Source: Tenacibaculum agarivorans
GTDB lineage: Bacteria; Bacteroidota; Bacteroidia; Flavobacteriales; Flavobacteriaceae
Assembly: GCF_001936575.1 (NCBI RefSeq)
Contig: NZ_MSMP01000003.1
Span: forward strand, 173,229-237,228
Direction: 5' to 3'
Length of the DNA stretch: 64,000 nt
Position 1 is the first letter of the stretch, and each line of letters begins with the position of its first letter. This document shows, piece by piece, positions 52,179 through 61,339 of this stretch. A model generated the notes under the pieces. It was not told the DNA's origin, ran no database searches, and saw only the letters and a program-made list of their open reading frames with translations. Position numbers and translations under genes: made by a program.

Positions 52179-54032
52179 ATGAAAAAAACATTTTTTAAAC
52201 AATTAATTTATGCACTCGCTATCATTTTCTCTTTAATGGCTTGTGAACAGGAGACAAGTCTAATAGATAATAATACTGAAAACATAAGTGTAAACAACTT
52301 ACAAAGAAAAGCTAAACCTAAGAATGAGGTTGATGATAAATTACTCGAATACATCAAAGAGTATAGTGGAAAACAGGTCAAATCTAATTTTTTAGGTAGG
52401 ATAATAGACGAAAATGACCAACCTATTAAAGGAGCCAAAGTAATCATCGGAAATCAAGTAAAAGAGACCGATGAAAATGGAATGGTATCTTTTACAAGCG
52501 TAATAGTACAAGAATATTTTGCTTATATACAAGCCTTTGCTGAAGGATACTTAGATGGTTCTCGAGTTATTGTACCTAATTTTGATAAGGGAAACCAAAA
52601 TAATTTTACTATCAAATTATTTAAGTTTAAATCTGTAGGACGTATAGATTCAAAAAAAGGAGGAAAGGTAAGTTTTAAGTCTGAAAAAGGAGAAGGGGCT
52701 ATTTATTTTAATTCTGGATTTACTGATGAATCCGGTAATGTATATACTGGAGATGTTGCTGTAAGTGTAAACTACTTAAATCCTCTTAATCCAGATACGG
52801 CAAATACTATGCCTGGAGATTTATACGGTATCACAGAAAATTTTGAACAAGTTGCATTAGGATCTTATGGTATGGTACAAGTAGAATTAAGAGGAACATC
52901 TGGAGAAAAACTACAAATCATAGATCCTGCAAAATTAATTATGCCTATTCATCCAGATCAAGTTGCTACTGCTACAAATCAAGTCCCTATGTGGTCGTTT
53001 AATGAAACAGCAGGAGTATGGTACGAAGAAACAATTGCTGAAAAAGATGGAAATCATTATGTAGCTGAAGTATCGCATTTTTCATTTTGGAATTGTGATG
53101 CACCATTTCCTGTAGTTAACTTTTCAGCCACTGTGGTTGATGCTTCTACTTTAAACCCTATAACTGGGTTACGAGTTGAAATTACATATAGTGGATTTAC
53201 AAGGTACGCTACTACAAATGCTAACGGAATAGTAAGTGGTAAAGTTCCACAAAATCAAACTATGGAAATTAAAATACTCGACAGTTGTGGAAATGTATTA
53301 TACATTGATCCTTCTTTTGGTCCATTTGCAACCACAACTAATATTACCATTCCCGTTACGTTAAGTCCACTTCAAACTTTTACACTTTCAGGAACTGTTA
53401 ATGACTGTTTAGGATCTCCTGTTACCAATGGTTACGTTACGTTATCTTCTGCTTCTGGTCAGCATATTGCAGGTATTTTAGTTACTGCAGGTACGTATAG
53501 CTATACAGGTATTGGTTGTGTTTTACCTTCAAATATTACTATTACTGGAGTGGATTTAACAACAGCACAAAGTTTAACAACAGTAACAACGGTAAACTCT
53601 GGAACTAACACTGAAAATTTAATTCTTTGTGGAGGATTGGCAAGTGAATATATACGATATCGTGTGAATACGACTACAGGACCGTATGAATATGATTTAA
53701 TACAACCTTATGGAGGTATAAGAAGTAGTCGTTTTTATTTAAGCGCTTCTAATACTACAAGTGGTACATTTATATTTGGAAATACCTTAACTGTAGGTTT
53801 CGGATATCCATTTGGAACTATAGGAATAGAAAAACTAGGGCATGTTAATGGTATAAACCCAAGTGCAACTATGGCATTGGCAAATCCTATGACTTTTGAT
53901 TTAGTAGCTATTACTACAGGACCAGGAGGAATTGGTCAATATATATCAGTAGACTTTTCGGGTAATTACGTAGATAATAATGGAAATACCAATACTATTG
54001 AAGGAGAAGCTCGTATTTTCAGAGATTTTTAA
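52179..54032 (+). CDS. Large surface lipoprotein with carboxypeptidase-regulatory-like domains
   Basis: The 617-aa protein has a lipoprotein signal ending SLMAC (Cys after residue 20). Residues about 70-150 form a CarboxypepD_reg-like sandwich (GRIIDENDQPIKGAKVIIGN), residues 150-310 a domain with the phrase HYVAEVSHFSFWNCDAPFP common to this flavobacterial family, and then come two further Ig-like repeats (VVDASTLNPITGLRVEITYS; LSGTVNDCLGSPVTNGYVTL). It is probably displayed on the outer membrane. Its ligand is unknown. Confidence 0.8.
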   Translation: MKKTFFKQLIYALAIIFSLMACEQETSLIDNNTENISVNNLQRKAKPKNEVDDKLLEYIKEYSGKQVKSNFLGRIIDENDQPIKGAKVIIGNQVKETDENGMVSFTSVIVQEYFAYIQAFAEGYLDGSRVIVPNFDKGNQNNFTIKLFKFKSVGRIDSKKGGKVSFKSEKGEGAIYFNSGFTDESGNVYTGDVAVSVNYLNPLNPDTANTMPGDLYGITENFEQVALGSYGMVQVELRGTSGEKLQIIDPAKLIMPIHPDQVATATNQVPMWSFNETAGVWYEETIAEKDGNHYVAEVSHFSFWNCDAPFPVVNFSATVVDASTLNPITGLRVEITYSGFTRYATTNANGIVSGKVPQNQTMEIKILDSCGNVLYIDPSFGPFATTTNITIPVTLSPLQTFTLSGTVNDCLGSPVTNGYVTLSSASGQHIAGILVTAGTYSYTGIGCVLPSNITITGVDLTTAQSLTTVTTVNSGTNTENLILCGGLASEYIRYRVNTTTGPYEYDLIQPYGGIRSSRFYLSASNTTSGTFIFGNTLTVGFGYPFGTIGIEKLGHVNGINPSATMALANPMTFDLVAITTGPGGIGQYISVDFSGNYVDNNGNTNTIEGEARIFRDF

Positions 54033-54066
54033 TAATTAAAAGTTTATCATAAACTTAATTGACTTT

Positions 54067-54109
54067 AGAGACTTAAAATATATGTCATATTTTAAGTCTC
54101 TATTTTTTA
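54067..54109 (+). terminator. Intrinsic terminator after the lipoprotein gene
   Basis: Perfect 15-bp arms AGAGACTTAAAATAT (54067-54081) and ATATTTTAAGTCTCT (54087-54101) with an ATGTC loop, then T residues. It also faces the convergent FG-GAP gene. Confidence 0.85.
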
Positions 54110-54119
54110 ATGTAAATAA

Positions 54120-55325
54120 TTACTTTTTTCCAAAAAGAAGAAAATCTTGTGAGCCTCTATTACTTAAGAATATATCTTTAATCCCATCTCCATTTACATC
54201 CATAAAATCAATATCAAAGCCTTTACCCTTAATACTTTCTGGCATAAAAGTACCTGTGGCATCAGAAAATATTCCCTTTCCATTATTTACGTAAACACTA
54301 AAAGGAGTATTTCCATCAAATTGTTTTCCATTGGTATTTCCTGTCATAATATCCATATCTCCATCACTATCTATATCTAAAAAAGCTACACCAAAACAAC
54401 GATTGTCATCTTTAGGTAAATGTTGAGTTCCATCAGAAAAAATACCTTTTCCATCATTTAATAACAATCTATTTTGTCGTAATGCATTAGGTACAAAAGC
54501 TTGTACATTTCCATACAAAACATCCAAATCTCCATCTGCGTCAACATCAGCAGTAACTACTTCTCTAGTTTCTTCAGGTTCCTCTCGATAGGGTAATCTA
54601 TCTAAAGATTCATCTTTAAAAAATCCTTTTCCATCATTAATCAACAATCGATTCTTTCCTTCATTACCGACTAATAAATCTTGATCACCATCATTATCGA
54701 TATCACATAGGGTAAGATCTTGTGTTACGTCCATAAATTTACCAAATCGTTCAATGGTTTCATCCTTAAAATATCCTTTTCCATTGTTAATTAGTATATT
54801 ATTTTGACCGTTATTTCCAATAAGTATATCAGAAGCTCCATCATTGTTAATGTCGTAAACTACTACAGAATTAGAAGTACCAGTCACAGGAATTCTGCTT
54901 CCTCCATCTGAGAATGTACCATCTCCATTATTTACATATAGTTCATTAATTTTATCATCCTCACTAACAATTATAATATCTGGATCTCCATCCAAATCGA
55001 AATCTGCAATACCTATATCTTCACTATCATGAGCTATTTGAGGAATACGAGTACTACTTTCATTGGTGAATAGTCCCTTTCCATTATTCATGAGTAAAAT
55101 ATTAGGTCGATGCTCGTTGGCAATTATAATATCTGGATATCCGTCTAAATTAAGATCTCCAATTGCTGCATCCATAGAAAGCGATTGTAAGTCTTTATAT
55201 GGCAAATGGGTTAGAGTTACATCATCATAAAAAAGGCTTCCATTTTTTTTATGAGTGTTCTTTTTTTGACCATATCCAGCAACAATAATACCAATAAGAA
55301 GTAGTGATATACAGTTATTTTTCAT
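54120..55325 (-). CDS. Secreted FG-GAP/VCBS-repeat propeller protein
   Basis: The 401-aa protein starts with a signal peptide (MKNNCISLLLIGIIVAGYGQ) and contains about seven repeats of the calcium-binding form D-x-D-x-D-G-x-x-D (DLNLDGYPDIIIAN, DFDLDGDPDIIIVS, DINNDGASDILIGN, DIDNDGDQDLLVGN, DVDADGDLDVLYGN, DIDSDGDMDIMTGN, DVNGDGIKDIFLSN). They should form a seven-bladed integrin-like propeller. It ends without a T9SS sorting domain. The role is likely extracellular binding. Confidence 0.87.
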   Translation of the reverse strand: MKNNCISLLLIGIIVAGYGQKKNTHKKNGSLFYDDVTLTHLPYKDLQSLSMDAAIGDLNLDGYPDIIIANEHRPNILLMNNGKGLFTNESSTRIPQIAHDSEDIGIADFDLDGDPDIIIVSEDDKINELYVNNGDGTFSDGGSRIPVTGTSNSVVVYDINNDGASDILIGNNGQNNILINNGKGYFKDETIERFGKFMDVTQDLTLCDIDNDGDQDLLVGNEGKNRLLINDGKGFFKDESLDRLPYREEPEETREVVTADVDADGDLDVLYGNVQAFVPNALRQNRLLLNDGKGIFSDGTQHLPKDDNRCFGVAFLDIDSDGDMDIMTGNTNGKQFDGNTPFSVYVNNGKGIFSDATGTFMPESIKGKGFDIDFMDVNGDGIKDIFLSNRGSQDFLLFGKK

Positions 55326-55428
55326 TGATCCATTCAGTTTGTGCTAATTTAAGTCTTTTCAAAACTAAACTTGTAGTATTTTATATCAGATTGGTTAAAA
55401 ATAAGTCTTTCTTATGCTAAGCTTTTAG

Positions 55429-55454
55429 TTGTGTATCCTATTGTATTATTTTTG
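55429..55454 (+). promoter_or_regulatory. Bacteroidota-type promoter for the 199-aa gene
   Basis: TATTTTTG (55447-55454) is a perfect TAnnTTTG -7 box, with a possible TTG -33 element at 55429-55431 (spacing 15, slightly short). The expected transcript start falls about 18 bp before the TTG start codon at 55479. Confidence 0.5.
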
Positions 55455-55478
55455 TGCTTTATTTTTAAATTCTGAAAT

Positions 55479-56078
55479 TTGTTAGAGAAAAGACAACAGT
55501 TACCTCAAACACCTCTTATAGATGCAGGTTATTTTATATTCTGTTTGGAAGCAGTTCATGATATAGAAATGAACGAGACTACCGAAACGCAAAAGAAATT
55601 AGAACAATTAAGCTTACAATATGGAATAGCCAGTATTCACAAAACATGTGACACTATTGAAGGTTTAGAAGATAGCTTAAACGCTTTGGTTTTAGATGAT
55701 CACCATTTCAAAAATTATGAAATTATTTATCTGGTTATGACAGGCGAAGCGAATAGTATTTGCTTAAATGATTACTACTATACTCTACAAGAAGTTGCTG
55801 AGATTTTTGAAGGACGATTAAACGACAAAATCTTACATTTTTCAAACGCAAAAGCCCTTGATTTAGAAGAGGAAGAATTTCAATATTTCTTAGATATTAC
55901 AGGTGCAAAAGCTATTTCTGGCTACGGTAATGAGTTTAATGGAATTTCTAGTTCAAATCTTGATAGCGTGTTTTTTAACTTATTTAAAGAAGACGATAAT
56001 ATGTTAGATGTTGTGGAAGAACTCTATCAAAAGCATTATAAACTTTGTAAACTACTTGATTTTAGGTTGTATTATTAA
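55479..56078 (+). CDS. Cytosolic acidic protein of unknown function
   Basis: The 199-aa protein has no signal peptide. IYLVMTGEANSICLNDYYYT and ILHFSNAKALDLEEEEFQYF, then GAKAISGYGNEF, suggest an alpha/beta caspase- or CHAT-like fold of the kind seen in the DUF6642 group; that link is from memory and weak. The start is TTG, since the first ATG (55569) would drop conserved-looking residues and the promoter sits just upstream. Confidence 0.65.
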   Translation: MLEKRQQLPQTPLIDAGYFIFCLEAVHDIEMNETTETQKKLEQLSLQYGIASIHKTCDTIEGLEDSLNALVLDDHHFKNYEIIYLVMTGEANSICLNDYYYTLQEVAEIFEGRLNDKILHFSNAKALDLEEEEFQYFLDITGAKAISGYGNEFNGISSSNLDSVFFNLFKEDDNMLDVVEELYQKHYKLCKLLDFRLYY

Positions 56079-56301
56079 TCTGACTTCAATAAACTTACTC
56101 AACTAAATTTTATTGAATACATTTTCTTTTTAAGAAAGGGTAGAGGATTACAGTCAAAATGTATAAATTGGATAATTAGTTCTCTTTAACTTCACTTACA
56201 TAATTCCCTTTCTATTTGCGCTTAATAGCGATCCGTCTACTTTTAAATTTTCTCATTTCATTTCGTTATACATTCACACTGCACCAATAAAATAACGAAT
56301 T

Positions 56302-57624
56302 ATGAAACACGTAAAAAATGTATTTTTTATACTACTAATTTTCTTACCCTTTTCTAACATCGCACAATCAAAAAACGATATTATTAATGTCATAAAAAAA
56401 CGCATGCTAGAGAATTATATTTTTCTTGACAAAGCAAAAGAAACTAATGAGTATTTAGATCGCTTAATGACTATCAATTATTTTGAAAAATTTACAAATC
56501 CAAGAGATTTTGCCAGAGCATTATCGAAAGAAATGCAAAAAATAACAAAAGATAAACACCTAAATATAGCGCCACCAAGACAACGTCCACAAACACCAAA
56601 TAACTCTGATTTTATATCAAGACACCTAGCTAATTTAACTCGATTCCGTTCTGGTGGTTTTGGAAAAATTGACGTACTTGATGGTAATATCGGTTATGTT
56701 GAATTAAACGATTTTAGAAGGGAAGATATCTCTAAAGTTGATGACATTATGAAGTATTTATCCACCGCAGATGCTATAATTATTGACTTACGAAAAAATG
56801 GTGGTGGGAATAGTCTAGGGCAATATTGGAGTAGTTATTTCTTGAAAGAAAACACACAGTTATCAGGAATGTATGAAAGAAGAACTGATACAAAAACAGA
56901 GATAAAAACAACTTCAATTAAAGGAGAGCAACGGTTATCAGTTCCCTTATTTATTTTAACGAGTAATCAAACTTTTTCTGCGGCAGAAGCTTTTTCTTAC
57001 GATTTACAAAGTAGAAAAAGAGCAACCATTATAGGAGAAATTACTGGCGGTGGAGCACACCCTGTCAATTATATGTCTTTATCTAAAGGCTACGGAATCA
57101 TTATGCCTTATGCCAGATCTATAAGTCCGGTTACTAATTCTAATTGGGAAGGTATAGGGGTAATTCCAGATGTAAAAACCACAAAAGAAAAGGCATTAAA
57201 CAAAGCCATAGCCTTAGCCTTAATTTCATCTAAAAAATATAGACAAAAACCTTTTACAAAGTTAAAATTGATTTTAGAAAAAGATACTATTACACAAGCT
57301 GATGAAAACAAAATTCATGACCTATTTACAATATTACTTAAAAGAGGACATGTAGAATATTTTGTTATTAATGATTTAGGATATTCATATTTGGATAAAA
57401 ATAAAATAGCAACAGCACATATAATTTTTAAATTAAACCTTAAATTTTTTCCTAAATTACCTAATACACACGATAGTTATGCTGAAATATTAGCACTACA
57501 AGGAAATAAAAAAGAGGCGTTACAACATTATGAAAAAGCAGTCTTTTTAGCTGAAGAACAAAATCATAGACAACTTGCCTTGTTTAAAAAAAATCTATCA
57601 AAATTTAAAGCGAATAATAAATAA
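56302..57624 (+). CDS. S41-family serine peptidase with C-terminal TPR
   Basis: The 440-aa protein has a signal peptide ending SNIAQS, an N-terminal helical domain (about 25-100), an S41 tail-specific protease core (IGYVELNDFR, IIDLRKNGGG, catalytic Ser in SNQTFSAAEAF, ITGGGAHP) and a C-terminal helical part resembling TPR (KEALQHYEKAVFLAEEQN). No PDZ domain is visible, as in the IRBP-like branch. It probably degrades peptides in the periplasm. Confidence 0.85.
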   Translation: MKHVKNVFFILLIFLPFSNIAQSKNDIINVIKKRMLENYIFLDKAKETNEYLDRLMTINYFEKFTNPRDFARALSKEMQKITKDKHLNIAPPRQRPQTPNNSDFISRHLANLTRFRSGGFGKIDVLDGNIGYVELNDFRREDISKVDDIMKYLSTADAIIIDLRKNGGGNSLGQYWSSYFLKENTQLSGMYERRTDTKTEIKTTSIKGEQRLSVPLFILTSNQTFSAAEAFSYDLQSRKRATIIGEITGGGAHPVNYMSLSKGYGIIMPYARSISPVTNSNWEGIGVIPDVKTTKEKALNKAIALALISSKKYRQKPFTKLKLILEKDTITQADENKIHDLFTILLKRGHVEYFVINDLGYSYLDKNKIATAHIIFKLNLKFFPKLPNTHDSYAEILALQGNKKEALQHYEKAVFLAEEQNHRQLALFKKNLSKFKANNK

Positions 57625-57691
57625 CGTGAGTTCGAAGTAAAACTTCTGTTTTATTGTTGCTAACCCCAATAAATATAGCCATTGTCACTTC

Positions 57692-57747
57692 GAGCGCAGT
57701 CGAGAAGTCTTCAAAATTCGAATTTTAAATAGGTTTCGACTGCGCTC
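57692..57747. repeat. GC-rich inverted repeat
   Basis: Arms GAGCGCAGTCGA (57692-57703) and TCGACTGCGCTC (57736-57747), embedded in CACTTCGAGC / CTCAACCTGACA. This is a typical dispersed flavobacterial intergenic hairpin and contrasts with the AT-rich surroundings. Confidence 0.65.
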
Positions 57748-57873
57748 AACCTGACATAAAAATTTAATAGATTTATTTTCAGAATAATATGAGTTGTATT
57801 ATATCGAATTCATGTTAAATAATATTTTTAGTAATTATATCAGTTTATATTTATGCATTAGTATAAAAATTGA

Positions 57874-58944
57874 ATGCAAAATTTCAGAAAAATAAAACAG
57901 TTCATTTTCAATAAAAAAATAATTTTCCAGCTTGTTTTCTGGGTAGCTATTTTATTGTACTACATAAGTACTAAATGGCCATTAGAGAAAAATAAAATCT
58001 TTTTATTTGAAAAAATGTTCTTGTTAGTAGCTGTTCAAATTCTACTTACCTATTTTGTAGTTCGTTTTATAATTCCGAATCTATTATCCAGAAAAAAGAA
58101 ATTAAAATATATCATCGCGTTTATATGCTTAACTTTTATAGCTTATGTATTCTATACTGCGTTTCGATGTTACTATTTATTACCAAAGTATCCAGAAGTT
58201 TTTAGGTATAGGCCTCCGCTTATTTTTCAAGAACGAACAACCAATATTTTTGCTTTTTTAAACAATATTCCGTCGCTTATATTTCCAACAGTTATTGTAA
58301 TAATTATCAATTATTATCAACAGCAAAAAGAATTTCTAAGTCTACAAGAGCAAAAAAAATCATCGGAACTAGAAGCATTAAAAAACCAATTAAATCCACA
58401 TTTTCTATTCAATACATTAAATAATTTATATGCTTTATCACTAAAAAAATCAGACAAATCACCAGAAGTTATCGAGCGACTCTCTGATATTTTAGATTAT
58501 ATTTTATACAAGTGTAAAGACAAATATGTACCTATACGTGGAGAAGTAGCTCTATTAGAAAATTATATTTTATTAGAGAAATTAAGATATGGAAAAAAAC
58601 TACAGACTACATTTGATCATTCTATTGAAAAGGAGATGAAAATTGCACCTTTACTACTATTAACCTTAACCGAAAATGCATTTAAACATGGAGTAGAAGA
58701 AGAGATTAATAGGGCAAACATCGCAATAGTGCTAAAAGCTACTGAAAAAGAAATTGATTTTACTATTGAAAACACGATTCCTGCAGTGGTTTCAAATGAG
58801 AATGAAAATAGTGAACGTGAACCTATTGGATTAAAAAACATTCAAAAACAATTAGATCTTTTATACCAACCCAATAGCTATACATTACATTTTTATGAAA
58901 AAAACAATGTTTTTAGTGTAGTACTAAAACTAAAATCAAAATGA
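57874..58944 (+). CDS. LytS-like membrane histidine kinase (second)
   Basis: The 356-aa protein has four membrane helices (about residues 15-155), a coiled coil, the phospho-acceptor box LKNQLNPHFLFNTLNNLYAL, and an ATPase domain (LLTLTENAFKHGVEEE, EREPIGLKNIQKQLD). It overlaps the regulator gene by 4 bp. It is longer than the kinase at 45030 and its signal is unknown. Confidence 0.88.
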   Translation: MQNFRKIKQFIFNKKIIFQLVFWVAILLYYISTKWPLEKNKIFLFEKMFLLVAVQILLTYFVVRFIIPNLLSRKKKLKYIIAFICLTFIAYVFYTAFRCYYLLPKYPEVFRYRPPLIFQERTTNIFAFLNNIPSLIFPTVIVIIINYYQQQKEFLSLQEQKKSSELEALKNQLNPHFLFNTLNNLYALSLKKSDKSPEVIERLSDILDYILYKCKDKYVPIRGEVALLENYILLEKLRYGKKLQTTFDHSIEKEMKIAPLLLLTLTENAFKHGVEEEINRANIAIVLKATEKEIDFTIENTIPAVVSNENENSEREPIGLKNIQKQLDLLYQPNSYTLHFYEKNNVFSVVLKLKSK

Positions 58945-59618
58945 AATATAAATGCTTAATTGTTGATGATGAAGAATTAGCCAGAGAACTAATAGAAAGT
59001 CATTTATCTAAATTGAACGATTTTGAGTTAATAGCGTCTTGTGATTCTGCACTCGAAGCTCATAAAGTAGTAAAAGAACATGAAGTTGATTTAATTTTCT
59101 TGGATATTAAAATGCCAGTTTTAAAAGGAACTGAGTTTTTTAAAAGTTTAACTACAAAACCAAAAGTAATATTTACAACTGCATACCGAGAATATGCAGT
59201 TGAAGGTTTTGAACTCAATGCAACCGATTACTTACTGAAACCCATCACGTTTTCACGATTTTTTAAAGCTGTAGAACGATTTATAGAAAATAAAAAAACT
59301 ACAATACAAGACAACTATATCTATGTGCAATCCAATAGAAAGAATATCAAAATTTTATTTGATGAAATTCTCTACATAGAAAGTATAAAAGATTACATTA
59401 GAATTCATCTAGAAAAAGAAAAAATAATGATCAAACATGGTTTAAGTACTTTTTTAGAAAAATTAGATTATCGCTTTTTAAGAGTTCATAGATCTTATAT
59501 TGTAAACACTACTAAAATAACAGCCTTCACTAAAAAAGATGTTGAGATTAATGACATTGAAATTACTATGGGTGAATCTTATAAAAATGAGGTTATCCAA
59601 AAACTAAAAAATAGCTGA
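58941..59618 (+). CDS. LytTR-family response regulator (second)
   Basis: The 225-aa protein has a receiver (phospho-acceptor in LIFLDIKMP, YLLKPITF) and a LytTR domain (ILYIESIKDYIRIHL, FLRVHRSYIVNTTKI). It pairs with the preceding kinase. The stop codon lies inside copy 1 of a 29-bp direct repeat, so the 3' end may have been touched by a rearrangement. Confidence 0.88.
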   Translation: MKYKCLIVDDEELARELIESHLSKLNDFELIASCDSALEAHKVVKEHEVDLIFLDIKMPVLKGTEFFKSLTTKPKVIFTTAYREYAVEGFELNATDYLLKPITFSRFFKAVERFIENKKTTIQDNYIYVQSNRKNIKILFDEILYIESIKDYIRIHLEKEKIMIKHGLSTFLEKLDYRFLRVHRSYIVNTTKITAFTKKDVEINDIEITMGESYKNEVIQKLKNS

Positions 59619-59642
59619 GAATCGCGTATTTGAAAATTTCTG
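59614..59642 (+). repeat. 29-bp direct repeat, copy 1
   Basis: GCTGAGAATCGCGTATTTGA and on to TTTCTG. It begins inside the last codons of the LytTR gene. An exact second copy is at 60258-60286. Confidence 0.8.
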
Positions 59643-59816
59643 GAGGAATAATTATTAACATATAAAACACTAGCGTATTAGTTTAGTAATGCATTCTGTG
59701 AAATGAAATACATAGTATTTACTAAAAAATGTAGTCAAAAAATAGAGGATAAGGATATCCGTAAATTACTGTAAACCTATATATCTAATTTTGATTTGTA
59801 AACAAAATTTAATAAA

Positions 59817-60131
59817 ATGGCAAAATCAGCAAACTACTTTATATCTGGTGTATGGAAAGATAATAAGGATAATATTACTCATGTATTATTGCACACTGTA
59901 ACTGATAATAATACGTTTCAATACGGTGTCAAAACTACCGAGTTAACAGCTATCAACTTAATCAAACAAAAAAATATAATTAAGACTATTACTTGGGGAT
60001 ACCCTGGTTGGCAAATAGGAGCTTTAGTAACTTATGTAAATAATAATAACCGTGAATATCTTAGAACTGTTCCTAATGCAAAATTAAAAGATAACTTAGA
60101 TAATTCAATTAACATGGAACCAATTAGATGA
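59817..60131 (+). CDS. DUF3892-like small protein
   Basis: The 104-aa cytosolic protein has ANYFISGVWKDNKDNITHVL, then TELTAINLIKQKNIIKTITW, GYPGWQIGALV and REYLRTVPNAKLKDNLDN, matching the DUF3892 pattern (a small beta domain beginning with I.GVWKD). Function unknown. It lies between the two 29-bp repeats. Confidence 0.7.
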   Translation: MAKSANYFISGVWKDNKDNITHVLLHTVTDNNTFQYGVKTTELTAINLIKQKNIIKTITWGYPGWQIGALVTYVNNNNREYLRTVPNAKLKDNLDNSINMEPIR

Positions 60132-60140
60132 TGTTAAAGT

Positions 60141-60187
60141 GACCTCATAAAACTTGACTATATCAATAGGCAAAGTTTTATGAGGTC
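60141..60187. terminator. Inverted repeat after the DUF3892-like gene
   Basis: Arms GACCTCATAAAACTT (60141-60155) and AAGTTTTATGAGGTC (60173-60187) pair perfectly over 15 bp. There is no strong T-run, so termination is likely but not certain. Confidence 0.6.
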
Positions 60188-60257
60188 TTGATACTTCGGT
60201 AGCAATCTGTATAATCTTTTGTTCTTTTTCTAAGAATAGCATCTCATTAAAGTAATC

Positions 60258-60286
60258 GCTGAGAATCGCGTATTTGAAAATTTCTG
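60258..60286 (+). repeat. 29-bp direct repeat, copy 2
   Basis: Identical to 59614-59642. Read on the minus strand it encodes SEIFKYAILS in a 62-codon frame (60105-60293), perhaps the remnant of an older gene. Confidence 0.8.
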
Positions 60287-60293
60287 AATACAT

Positions 60294-60691
60294 ATACAGA
60301 ATATTAAATTCTCAGACATGTAGAATCCACTAGATTTAAATTGAGTAAAATTATGAATATTTTAATTCAAATAATTTTTGCATATCATTAGTAAATTCGA
60401 TTTTAAAAGCACTAAGAAATAAGACTTAATTATGATTATTTTTATATATCACAACTTAAATAAACATAAGACTTATCGATATAAATTCATAAGGAAGTTG
60501 TAGAATTAATTTATTCTTATAAAAGATTATGCATTTATAATGTCATTCAGAAAATTTTAAATATTTTTAATTCCCTATCATTATGTACACCAACTAAATT
60601 TAAAATCGTGAAAAATAAAACTTCAACTAATAGTATTACAAATCTTAGCAATATAATCACCAAAATTACGTAGTTTAAAATACTATAAATT
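60294..60691. other. AT-rich non-coding gap
   Basis: No gene, RNA or repeat recognised in this stretch. Confidence 0.4.
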
Positions 60692-61208
60692 ATGAATCGA
60701 GTCATCATTATTACTTTATTATCAATTACTATACAACTTAATGCGCAAGAAGCATATACTAAATTACCAAGCGCAAAAGAACAGAATCCTGTAGTGATTT
60801 TCAATCAGAAAATAAATAGGTAGTGAAAGTTTGTTAAAAAGTTATAAAGAATCTACTGAGGATCTAAAAAAAGTGGCAAATGCTATATCAATCTTAAAAG
60901 ATAAACCAGAGAAGGGCATACATGATTATTATAATCTTTCCGAACATGGAATCGTTTTCGTTGACCTAAAACAGATCATTCCCATGAATACCATCAAAAC
61001 ACAGGCTGAACTTAACACTTTTTTTGGTTTAGAAAAAACTTCAGACATTTATGTAGATGGATATTTGGTTGATAGTAAAGCCTATAAAATATCTTTGGCT
61101 GGTATTAGTGATATTGAATTGATTTATCCCAATACTGAAAATAAACTTTCAAGTACTGTATTGAATATATGGACATTACCTCTTGAAAAAAGATATAGAT
61201 CGAATTAA
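60692..61208 (+). pseudogene. Frameshifted secreted-protein gene
   Basis: Frame 1 runs from ATG 60692 (MNRVIIITLLSITIQLNAQ, a signal peptide) to ...VVIFNQKI and then a stop at 60821-60823. A second frame continues from about 60816 as IGSESLLKSYKESTEDLKKV to 61208. Removing one A near 60815 restores a continuous ~171-codon frame reading NQKIIGSESLLKSYKES. The encoded protein is a small periplasmic one with no family I recognise. Real inactivation and sequencing error are both possible. Confidence 0.7.
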
Positions 61209-61298
61209 GTTAAGATTTGTGGTCCCCTGAGTACTGTTTTAGTAGCTAAGAATCCTTGATTTTTGATTGTATCATTAATAATCTTCTATAAACAGTAA

Positions 61299-61325
61299 TT
61301 GCTAAGGAAACACTGGTTACCTTTG
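61299..61325 (+). promoter_or_regulatory. Promoter of the helicase pair
   Basis: TTG (61299-61301), 16 bp, then TACCTTTG (61318-61325), a perfect TAnnTTTG box. The ATG follows at 61340, which implies a very short leader. Confidence 0.6.
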
Positions 61326-61339
61326 CAAAAAATACATTC

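Noticed and set aside
60105..60293. 62-aa minus-strand ORF
   Set aside because: It overlaps the end of the DUF3892-like gene and the 15-bp inverted repeat. The peptide looks protein-like but has no start context; treated as a possible remnant, not a gene.
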